Of a stretch of 34,989 nucleotides of DNA, positions 29,197 through 34,989 are shown in pieces (position 1 is the first letter of the stretch; every line of letters starts with the position of its first letter). Position numbers and translations under genes: made by a program. The stretch spans positions 1 through 34,989 of the IMG/VR virus record IMGVR_UViG_3300013233_000504; one strand, written 5' to 3'. The notes under the pieces were generated by a model that saw only the letters and a program-made list of their open reading frames with translations, made no database searches and had not been told where the DNA came from. Origin of the DNA: a virus.

Positions 29197-31271
29197 ACTT
29201 AAACCCGATGAACTGGCTAACCAAAGCCGCGCCGAGTACCGGCGTATTGAACAACCACGCGCCACCGCAAGGCGAGTGGACAGAGACATTTGATAACTGG
29301 GTGGCCAGAGAGGTCAATCCAAACCTCTACGAATCCCTGCGCGAAGCGGTGCCGGTGATTGATGCCGCCATCAATCGGCTGACGACACTGGATGGCGTGA
29401 TGCAGATCGAAGTGGAGCGCGATGCCATGCGCGCCGAGCTGGAAGATTGGATGGAGACCGTGCAAGTGGGCGACATGCAGCAGGGCTTCCAAGCCTTTTA
29501 CGCCGGATGCAGCAACGAGCTGTACGAACAAGGTCATGCTCTGGGGGAGTTTATCTACAGCGCAGGCCGTAAGGACGTGGTGCGGCTCAATGTCGCCGAC
29601 AGCAAAGGCACGCTCTTCAAACGCAAAGACGGCAAGCTGGAGGTCTGGTACCGCAACCCCCGCAAGCTGTTCAAGAGCGCCAACGGCAGCAGTAGTGACA
29701 ACATTGACGCGGTGCTGAACAACCGCTACCAAGCCAGCGTGACCAGCTCCACCCTCATCGAGCGAGGTTACCGCAAGCTGGATCGAGCGCGGATGATCTA
29801 CGCCGTGCATCACCCAGAGGGTGACAGCCCCTACGGCACGAGCCTGATTCGTTCGCTGGAGTTTGTCAGCAAGATTTTACTCACCATCGACAACAGCCTG
29901 CTGCTGGTCTGGCAGCGGTTCGGTGATCCATCGTTCAATATGACCTACAAATCCAGCCGCAACCTCACCGATGCGCAACTCAAAGCCCGTCAAAACGACC
30001 TTCACACCAACCTAAGCCGTGCGCTGGCGATCAAAAAGAAGGGCGGCAGCGCCGACTTTGTTAACGCCCTCTCCAAGGGTGATGACCTGATCTTGTCGAT
30101 CATCGGTGAAAGCGGTCAGATGATGGATGTGGAGACTCCGGCCAAACACGTCATGGAGCAGATTGTCGCCAAAACCGGCTTGGCACCGTGGATCTTAGGT
30201 TACGTCTGGGGGACTGCGGAACGCTTGGCGGACATGCAGAGCAAGTTGATGCTGCAAGAGAGCCGCACCCGTTTTGCCATGCGTAAGTCGGGGCTGGTGA
30301 AGCCCATCGAAGCGATGCTGCGCGCCCGTGGCAAGACGTGGAGCCGTGGAGATTGGAATCTGGTGCAATCCCTGCCGAACATGCAGGACATGATGGCCAC
30401 CGCCCAAGCCAAGTTCCTTGAAGCACAGACCGAGTTGATGTTGGGCAACGCCAACAGCACCCCGCCCACCGAGATCAACAGCCAAAAGCAGCGCCGCAGA
30501 CAGGCCAAAGCCGCAGCCCCAGCACCCCGAACCAAGGCCGAAGGTGAGGCTGTGGCCGAGCAGAGCGCCAGCATGGCCGAACGTGATCAGCAGACCATTG
30601 ACGCGCTGCAAAGCCGCTGGCAAGCGGATTACAGCAAGATGATGAAGTTGATCGGTTTGGGTGGTGTGGCCAAAGCCGAGGGCGATCTGTTCGTTTACAA
30701 CAACCAATGGTTGCCCGAGCTGAAAGCTTTGGAATCAGCCCTGATTTCCGAGCTGGGAGCCGAAGGTGGCGCACTGGCAGCGCCTCTTCATGAGGCATGG
30801 ATAGAGGGTGCTACCGGTGCCGCAGCCGAGTTGAGCCGTGAGGCCATTATGGGCGCGGTCTCCGAGGCCGCAGTGGTGGCCATGAACGCCGCCGCACTGG
30901 ATCACGTCAAAGACGTGGTGGTACGCAGCCTTTCGGACGACATCCTGCCGGTGATGGCCAGCGGCATCTATGACGGACTGAATCCAACCGTGGTGGCGCG
31001 CCAACTCAAAGGCCGTTTTGATGCGCACGATTACGATTGGCAGCGCATGGTGCAGTCCGAGATGACCGCAGCCAGCGCCACCGGCAAGCTGGATCAGTAC
31101 GCCGCTCAAGAGGTGGGCGAATACGAGTACATCAACGCAGGGGACGGCGATGTGAGCACCATCTGCATCGACTTGGCCAACGCCAGCCCCTACACGGTCG
31201 GAGAAGGGCCGTTACCCGTTCGAGATTCACACCCAGGCTGCCGCTGTTCCGTGCGCGCAGTGGCTCCATAA
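29193..31271 (+). CDS. Portal protein (Mu gp29/DUF935-like) fused to a MuF-like domain
   Basis: A 692-residue protein. Residues 1-410 correspond to a Mu gp29-type portal: an N-terminal region ending in EVWYRNPRKLFKS, a clip/stem region (YGTSLIRSLEFVSKILLTID) and a long C-terminal helix (AKTGLAPWILGYVWGTAERL). Residues 430-530 form a basic linker. Residues about 560-692 show a MuF/gp30 type pattern (VVARQLKGRFDAHDYDWQRM ... SEMTAASATGKLDQY ... VRDSHPGCRCSVRAV), where HPxCRC is a hallmark of the MuF C-terminus. In Mu these are separate genes 29 and 30, so this is a natural fusion. The portal forms the ring through which DNA enters; MuF proteins are minor head components. Confidence 0.85.
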   Translation: MNLNPMNWLTKAAPSTGVLNNHAPPQGEWTETFDNWVAREVNPNLYESLREAVPVIDAAINRLTTLDGVMQIEVERDAMRAELEDWMETVQVGDMQQGFQAFYAGCSNELYEQGHALGEFIYSAGRKDVVRLNVADSKGTLFKRKDGKLEVWYRNPRKLFKSANGSSSDNIDAVLNNRYQASVTSSTLIERGYRKLDRARMIYAVHHPEGDSPYGTSLIRSLEFVSKILLTIDNSLLLVWQRFGDPSFNMTYKSSRNLTDAQLKARQNDLHTNLSRALAIKKKGGSADFVNALSKGDDLILSIIGESGQMMDVETPAKHVMEQIVAKTGLAPWILGYVWGTAERLADMQSKLMLQESRTRFAMRKSGLVKPIEAMLRARGKTWSRGDWNLVQSLPNMQDMMATAQAKFLEAQTELMLGNANSTPPTEINSQKQRRRQAKAAAPAPRTKAEGEAVAEQSASMAERDQQTIDALQSRWQADYSKMMKLIGLGGVAKAEGDLFVYNNQWLPELKALESALISELGAEGGALAAPLHEAWIEGATGAAAELSREAIMGAVSEAAVVAMNAAALDHVKDVVVRSLSDDILPVMASGIYDGLNPTVVARQLKGRFDAHDYDWQRMVQSEMTAASATGKLDQYAAQEVGEYEYINAGDGDVSTICIDLANASPYTVGEGPLPVRDSHPGCRCSVRAVAP

Positions 31272-31293
31272 CCGATTTTAAGAGAGAACCGTC

Positions 31294-31746
31294 ATGTCAA
31301 GAGGCATCAACAAAGTGATTTTAGTGGGCAACTTGGGAGCCGATCCCGATGTGCGCCACACCAACAACGGCAGCACGGTCTGCAACCTGCGCTTAGCCAC
31401 CACGCGCAGTTGGAAAGACAAGCAGACCGGTCAAACGGTGGAGGAAACCGAGTGGTCTATCGTGGTGATCTTCGGCAGGCTGGCGGAAATCGCCGCGCAG
31501 TACCTAAAAAAAGGCGCACAGATCTACATTGAAGGCCGCCTGCGAACCCGCAAATGGCAGGATCAGTCGGGCAATGACCGCTACACCACCGAAGTGGTGG
31601 CCAATGACATGCAGATGTTGGGCGGCAAACCTGCCGAAGCCAGTGGCAGTGATTACGCCGCAGCTCGACAAAAGGGAGGTTCGCCTCCAGCCCCACAAAA
31701 TCACCCGCAAAACAGCGACATTGATGAAGAGGATATCCCGTTTTAA
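31294..31746 (+). CDS. ssb: Single-stranded DNA-binding protein
   Basis: A 150-residue protein. The OB-fold occupies residues 3-108 ([56 protein letters not shown]). A Gly/Pro/Gln linker and the acidic tip DEEDIPF at the end complete a canonical bacterial-type SSB that coats single strands and recruits replication and repair proteins through the tip. It lies between portal and capsid protease, an unusual place for a replication gene. The gap before it is 22 bases with a possible ribosome site (AGAGA), so it may be co-expressed with the portal operon. Confidence 0.95.
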   Translation: MSRGINKVILVGNLGADPDVRHTNNGSTVCNLRLATTRSWKDKQTGQTVEETEWSIVVIFGRLAEIAAQYLKKGAQIYIEGRLRTRKWQDQSGNDRYTTEVVANDMQMLGGKPAEASGSDYAAARQKGGSPPAPQNHPQNSDIDEEDIPF

Positions 31747-31754
31747 ACAAAGTT

Positions 31755-31774
31755 ACCTGAATCGGACGACGATT
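31755..31774 (+). promoter_or_regulatory. Shared 20-bp element, copy C (before capsid/tail genes)
   Basis: ACCTGAATCGGACGACGATT, with a six-base dyad GAATCG/CGATTC (31759-31764 and 31770-31775) around GACGA. It is intergenic, directly after the SSB stop, and about 100 bases before the first capsid-module gene. A TACAGT at 31789-31794 could be a -10 and a long leader with a hairpin follows. This is the best dyad of the three copies. Confidence 0.7.
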
Positions 31775-31832
31775 CCGTTTTGACTCGCTACAGTCGGGCG
31801 TAACAGTTCACACGCTGTTTATCCGATATTCG

Positions 31833-31867
31833 GCACGGCTCCTTCCTAATCACCGTGCTGTCTTTTT
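31833..31867 (+). terminator. Terminator-like hairpin in the capsid operon leader
   Basis: GCACGG (31833-31838) pairs with CCGTGC (31853-31858) around a 14-base loop, followed by TGTCTTTTT. It lies 10 bases before the ATG 31878, with AGGAG between. It may end the SSB message, act as an attenuator in the leader made from copy C, or control translation of the next gene. The long loop makes it a weaker terminator than those at 16930 and 20081. Confidence 0.45.
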
Positions 31868-31877
31868 AGGAGTTGAG

Positions 31878-32186
31878 ATGGAACAACAGAATTTAAACGA
31901 TCTGCTCGACGGCAAAGTTGAGCTGGTCTGTAAAAACATCCGAGACGCGGCGTTAACCGGCGATGAATTGGTCGCGGTTTACGAGGCGGAATCCGATGGC
32001 AAAGACCGCACAGGCGTGATTGAGGTGCTCGAATCTCTGATTCAAGCCAACATCACTGCGGATCGAAATACCCCATCTGCTGAAAAACCCGCCCCCACCG
32101 ATGTTGATTGGCAACACCCAGATTATGAGGGCGCAATGGATGCCGTGCAGGCGATGTGGCGCAACAAACATCTGAAGAACAAGTAA
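31878..32186 (+). CDS. Small acidic protein, first gene of the capsid module
   Basis: A 102-residue protein with a good ribosome site (TTAGGAG). A helical N-terminus (LNDLLDGKVELVCKNIRDAA), an acidic middle (VAVYEAESDGKDRTGVIEVL) and a Pro/Ala linker lead to a WQHPDYEGAMDAVQAMWRNK end. No family is known to me. Position before the protease/scaffold suggests a head-assembly accessory. Confidence 0.6.
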   Translation: MEQQNLNDLLDGKVELVCKNIRDAALTGDELVAVYEAESDGKDRTGVIEVLESLIQANITADRNTPSAEKPAPTDVDWQHPDYEGAMDAVQAMWRNKHLKNK

Positions 32187-33242
32187 ATGGCGAAACTCTC
32201 TCATAAGCAGTTTCGTTTCAAGGCGTTGGGTGACTCCGTTGCCAATGATGCCGATCTGGCGCTGATCAACACCTACGCCCTTATCGACCTAACCGCAGAG
32301 AACATCTACGTCCGCAGCATGTATCTGGCGCACAGCGCCATTGACCGTGACAAAGATTCGATCAGCAAAGAGCTGATCAAAGATCTTGTCGCAACGCTGC
32401 CGGGCAAAGGCTTTTTTGTCAAACACCCCTCTGGGTGGGATGGCGACAGCGGCCCGGGCGAAGGGCTGTTTTACAAAGCCGCCTTGGTTGAGATGTCACA
32501 AGCCGAGGCGCGGGTGGCGTTGGGTGATGAGTCGCTGCAATGGATCAGCGAAGATGAGTCAGCCTATCTGTTGGAAGCGAGCTTCTATTTGGTGCGCACT
32601 GAAGGCAATCAAGACCTCATCAAGAAGATCGACGGCGGGGTTGCCCGCTACGTCTCTCTGGGATTTAGAGCAGATAATTACAACGCAATTTACGACGACA
32701 ACCACAAGGTTATCGCGTGGCAACTGCTGTCCCCCGGGGTGGCATACGAAGGGTCACTGGTGTGGCTCGGCGCTCAACCGGGCGCACAAATCAAAAGTTT
32801 AGAGGGTGAAGATATGGATCTGAAACAGAAGGTCGCCGAACTGGAGGCGCGCTTGGAATCAACCCAAGCGAGCACCAATGAATACACTAATTTAAAAGCC
32901 GTGTTGGGCGGTCGTGTCGATGACCCCGCGCAGTTGCTGGCTGATGTTGAGGCCGGTGAGGCGTTTCGCAAATCACTGATTGATGATCTGATCAAAGAGG
33001 ATCGGCTCAGTGGTGCGCTGGGGGACGATGAAGCCAGTGTTGAGCAGTTCAAATCGTTCTACAGCGGCCAACCGCTGGCCATGCTCAAAAGCCAACTGGC
33101 AGCCAAGCAAAAATCCGCATCGCCAAACAATGACGGCGCTGATTATTCTGGCGTTCTGGGTGGCGGTGAGCCAAACCAGCAGCAGCCCGCTAAAACCAAG
33201 GGTCTGCGCGACGCGACCATCACCCAAAAAGCCCTCAGCTAA
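32187..33242 (+). CDS. Capsid maturation protease with C-terminal scaffold
   Basis: A 351-residue protein. Residues 40-205 look like a phage prohead protease: YVRSMYLAHSAIDRDKDSIS near the start, FFVKHPSGWDG with H80, and YVSLGFRAD with S157, which are the likely catalytic His and Ser by analogy to S78/U35-type enzymes. From about residue 205 the sequence turns into a charged coiled coil (LKQKVAELEARLESTQASTN) and a long acidic tail, the features of a scaffold. Full-length enzyme would cleave itself and scaffold during maturation. Its start is one base after the previous TAA with no clear gap, so translation is coupled. Confidence 0.75.
   Translation: MAKLSHKQFRFKALGDSVANDADLALINTYALIDLTAENIYVRSMYLAHSAIDRDKDSISKELIKDLVATLPGKGFFVKHPSGWDGDSGPGEGLFYKAALVEMSQAEARVALGDESLQWISEDESAYLLEASFYLVRTEGNQDLIKKIDGGVARYVSLGFRADNYNAIYDDNHKVIAWQLLSPGVAYEGSLVWLGAQPGAQIKSLEGEDMDLKQKVAELEARLESTQASTNEYTNLKAVLGGRVDDPAQLLADVEAGEAFRKSLIDDLIKEDRLSGALGDDEASVEQFKSFYSGQPLAMLKSQLAAKQKSASPNNDGADYSGVLGGGEPNQQQPAKTKGLRDATITQKALS
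32814..33242 (+). CDS. Nested scaffold protein (internal start in the protease gene)
   Basis: In-frame ATG 32814 (residue 210 of the protease gene) is preceded by AGAGGGTGAAGAT, a good ribosome site at the right distance. It would produce a 142-residue coiled-coil scaffold without the protease, exactly like lambda C/Nu3 and several other phages. Many copies of scaffold per protease are needed, which explains such nested starts. Predicted from sequence only. Confidence 0.6.
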   Translation: MDLKQKVAELEARLESTQASTNEYTNLKAVLGGRVDDPAQLLADVEAGEAFRKSLIDDLIKEDRLSGALGDDEASVEQFKSFYSGQPLAMLKSQLAAKQKSASPNNDGADYSGVLGGGEPNQQQPAKTKGLRDATITQKALS

Positions 33243-33255
33243 GGAGTAACGCGAC

Positions 33256-33606
33256 ATGCCAACAGCACGTTTAGATTCTGGTTTCGATGATCTCGACACC
33301 CTCATGCACACCCCAACGATTGACACTCCTGTGGAGACCGTGGTGGTGATCAATGGCCGCGTCTGTGTGGCGTACGGAACCGTTAAGGCCAACACCGCTG
33401 GCCGCTTCATTTTTCAGGCTCCCGAATTCCAAGTGCCGATTGCGGCGGTGACGGTGGTGGAAGGCGATGGGATGTTTTGGGATGCAGGTGCGAATCTGTT
33501 CACCAACGTGGCCACCGGCAACATCAAGTGCGGCTATTTCTTGGAGCCAGCTACCGCCACTGATGGCGTGGCAGCGGCAAAACTCGACAACCTGTTGAAC
33601 GTCTAG
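33256..33606 (+). CDS. Head decoration/cement protein (DUF2190-like)
   Basis: A 116-residue protein with AAGGAG before the ATG. The pattern is a beta-tulip/decoration type: VETVVVINGRVCVAYGTVKA, NTAGRFIFQAPEFQVP, GDGMFWDAGANLFTN, then GNIKCGYFLEPATATDG and a terminal AKLDNLLNV. DUF2190 and related cement proteins stabilise the expanded capsid and sit directly before the major capsid gene, as here. The match is by motif order and position. Confidence 0.7.
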   Translation: MPTARLDSGFDDLDTLMHTPTIDTPVETVVVINGRVCVAYGTVKANTAGRFIFQAPEFQVPIAAVTVVEGDGMFWDAGANLFTNVATGNIKCGYFLEPATATDGVAAAKLDNLLNV

Positions 33607-33636
33607 CGTTCACGTTACTGATTACAGAGAGACGAT

Positions 33637-34593
33637 ATGAAAAATTTAAGCAGTCACGTTAAAGCGCAAGGCACCCCCAACGGCATCCCAACAGGGATTG
33701 ATTGGGCAGCAGTCGATTACAAATCCTGTGACGGTTTGGGTGAGGCAATCAGCGGATATTTTAAAGAGATCCGAGCCAAAGCCACTCGCCCTGGTCATTT
33801 AACCCTGCCAGTGGCAGAGCAGATTGACGCACGGGTTTACGGACCCGCTCAGGATAACGACATTCTCAGCCTGTTCCGTTACGTTGATAAGCGCGGCAGT
33901 AAGAACTCCGTTTACAAGTTTGCCCACTCCTCTGCGGGGATGGTGTTTGAGCAGAAAAAACCCGGTCAAGCGGCCAAGATCCGCAGCGTCAGTGAAGGCA
34001 CCCCGGGGTCTGTTGAAAGCGTGACGTGGGATGGCGGCTTGGGCATTGATGATGAAGTGGTTCGATTTGATGACTATGGAACATTTGAGCAGAACGTTCA
34101 GGCCGTCCCCGCCATCAGTGACGATCATGATGCGACGATGGCCTCAGCCCTGTTTGGCGCATTGGGCGCGGGGGTCAATGAGACATGGGTAACCGACCTG
34201 ATCACCACAATCAACAACGGCTGCGCTCAGATCATGGAGACCGTGGGGGATCAATACGGTCTCAGTGATAACGCCGAATTTGGTTTGCTCTACAACCATC
34301 GTCAAGCGGCCTTGGTGCGCCAAGCGTTGGTGAGCAATTTGACGCTGGCCAACAGCAACAACTCAAAAAGCCAGTTGGAGTTTAATATCCTGCCGGTTAA
34401 AACCCGCAAGATTGCCAACGGTGCGCTCTACCTGATGATTCCGGGATACGATCTGGTTGAGGTTGAGTGGGATTCGTTGTTCTCCGAAATGGGGCGCAAC
34501 GTCCGCCAAGGTGCCGATGAGATGGTGTGGAAGAAACGCCGCAATGCCGCCATCGGCAATGTCAATCAAATCCGCCGCATCACTCCTCAGTAA
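33637..34593 (+). CDS. Major capsid protein (HK97 fold, Mu T-like)
   Basis: A 318-residue protein, a typical length for a capsid without N-terminal scaffold. It begins MKNLSSHVKAQGTPNGIPTG. Later it has YVDKRGSKNSVYKF and VRFDDYGTFEQNVQAVPAIS. The C-terminal region includes YLMIPGYDLVEVEWDSLF. These are the usual strands and A-domain pieces of Mu T-type capsids. It follows the protease/scaffold and decoration genes and is followed by the connector. The AGAGA before ATG 33637 is an adequate ribosome site. Coat identity is supported by context and size. Confidence 0.8.
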   Translation: MKNLSSHVKAQGTPNGIPTGIDWAAVDYKSCDGLGEAISGYFKEIRAKATRPGHLTLPVAEQIDARVYGPAQDNDILSLFRYVDKRGSKNSVYKFAHSSAGMVFEQKKPGQAAKIRSVSEGTPGSVESVTWDGGLGIDDEVVRFDDYGTFEQNVQAVPAISDDHDATMASALFGALGAGVNETWVTDLITTINNGCAQIMETVGDQYGLSDNAEFGLLYNHRQAALVRQALVSNLTLANSNNSKSQLEFNILPVKTRKIANGALYLMIPGYDLVEVEWDSLFSEMGRNVRQGADEMVWKKRRNAAIGNVNQIRRITPQ

Positions 34594-34606
34594 TCGGTAA
34601 CGACTG

Positions 34607-34989
34607 ATGGCCAAAATCACACCACAAGAGCTGGTTGATCTGGGGTTTTCCGCCAAACAATTTGGCGACCCAGGCGATTGGTCTGCGGTGGACGGCTATC
34701 TTGAGCGGGTTATTGTCGATCAGTCGGAGTACACCGCCATTGTCGTCGGCGATGACCTCTATGCCAGTGGCGATAAAGCCACCCATCACCGCATCAAACA
34801 AGCCGAACGGGCGCTGTGTGCGTCTGAGCTGTGGGGGCGATTGGTGCAACACGCCAAAGCCAACCACGCCATTGCTCGATCTGGCGTGTCTCAGCCCAGT
34901 GGCGCAACCTCCAACCAACAGAAGGCCGCTCACTGGCGTTCGGTTGCATGGGGCTATTTTCGTGAGTTGGGGTTTGATGAGCACGCGGG
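34607..34989 (+). CDS. Head-tail connector (gp36/DUF1320-like), 5' part, cut by the window end
   Basis: The ORF starts at ATG 34607, a few bases after the capsid gene stop, and runs off the end. Joined through the terminal repeat to 1-291 it gives a 144-residue protein, beginning MAKITPQELVDLGF. The residues up to the join cover the first third. Length, acidic N-terminal half and position directly after the major capsid match the Mu gp36-like (DUF1320) connectors that plug the portal ring and join it to the tail. The family call is from context and general resemblance, and no catalytic motif exists to confirm it. It is the first of a tightly packed run of neck genes with stop/start overlaps. 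Confidence 0.7.
   Translation, partial: MAKITPQELVDLGFSAKQFGDPGDWSAVDGYLERVIVDQSEYTAIVVGDDLYASGDKATHHRIKQAERALCASELWGRLVQHAKANHAIARSGVSQPSGATSNQQKAAHWRSVAWGYFRELGFDEHA
34751..34989. repeat. Terminal direct repeat, right copy (same sequence as 1-239)
   Basis: Right-hand copy of the terminal overlap. It contains the middle of the connector gene that starts at 34607. Collapse one copy before counting genes or computing genome length. Confidence 0.95.

Noticed and set aside
29217-29813. Minus-strand ORF of 198 residues in the portal gene
   Set aside because: Antisense shadow of the portal coding sequence; composition is His/Val/Ala-rich without any domain.
30932-30941. A fourth match to TCGGACGAC (TTCGGACGACATCC) inside the portal gene
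   Set aside because: It encodes a normal Ser-Asp-Asp stretch, lacks the upstream ACC and the dyad arm, and lies in the middle of a gene with no unit starting after it. A chance match of this length is expected about once in a genome of this size.

Overview
The window is one complete genome of a temperate, long-tailed (siphovirus-like) bacteriophage, opened at an arbitrary point. Bases 1-239 recur exactly as 34751-34989 and the gene cut by the ends reads through the join, so the molecule closes into a circle of 34,750 bp. No host genes, tRNAs, insertion sequences or CRISPR arrays were seen. The host is probably a Gram-negative proteobacterium. This is inferred from Shine-Dalgarno use, a consensus sigma70 promoter, and Mu-like portal/MuF, Mor-like, Rha-like and SSB proteins. 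It is not proven.

Layout on the circle. (1) Packaging and head: a Mor-like activator (22829), putative small terminase (23167), large terminase (23874), a block of small membrane and accessory genes including an acyl-carrier-protein-like protein (25738-26768), a regulatory/accessory insert with an Ash-like ORF and a Rha protein (26877-29196), portal fused to a MuF-like domain (29193), SSB (31294), capsid protease/scaffold (32187), decoration protein (33256), major capsid (33637), and head-tail connector (34607, across the join to 291). (2) Tail: neck/completion, terminator, tube, G/GT assembly chaperones made by a -1 frameshift, tape measure, distal tail, a 1572-residue tip protein, a fibre with eleven and a half 22-residue repeats, and a tandemly duplicated accessory tail protein (288-12498). 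(3) A cassette from a textbook sigma70 promoter: a Cys-rich protein, a small unknown, an SF2 helicase, a small beta-order DNA methyltransferase and a protein with a ribbon-helix-helix-like C-terminus (12533-16198). (4) Two small membrane proteins, probably holin-like (16302-16924), ending in a terminator that faces the leftward CI-like repressor (16962-17345). (5) A rightward early region: small regulators, a serine recombinase, a tyrosine recombinase, zinc-ribbon proteins, a DnaD/O-like replication protein and a second tyrosine recombinase (17463-22826).

The most interesting regulatory signal is a 20-bp element present three times: 16213, 23121 and 31755. Its core TCGGACGAC is identical in all copies and it has partial dyad symmetry. 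The copies lie at the heads of the putative lysis, packaging and capsid/tail gene blocks. The second lies inside the end of the Mor-like gene, immediately before the terminase genes. Mor/C proteins of phage Mu bind dyad sites to switch on middle and late operons, so the simplest model is a Mor-like regulon that fires three late units together.

Other points worth a second look are an ACP-like protein with Trp where the phosphopantetheine Ser should be, a 20-bp perfect palindrome before the Rha cassette, a nested scaffold start, three recombinases on one small genome, and no recognisable endolysin.
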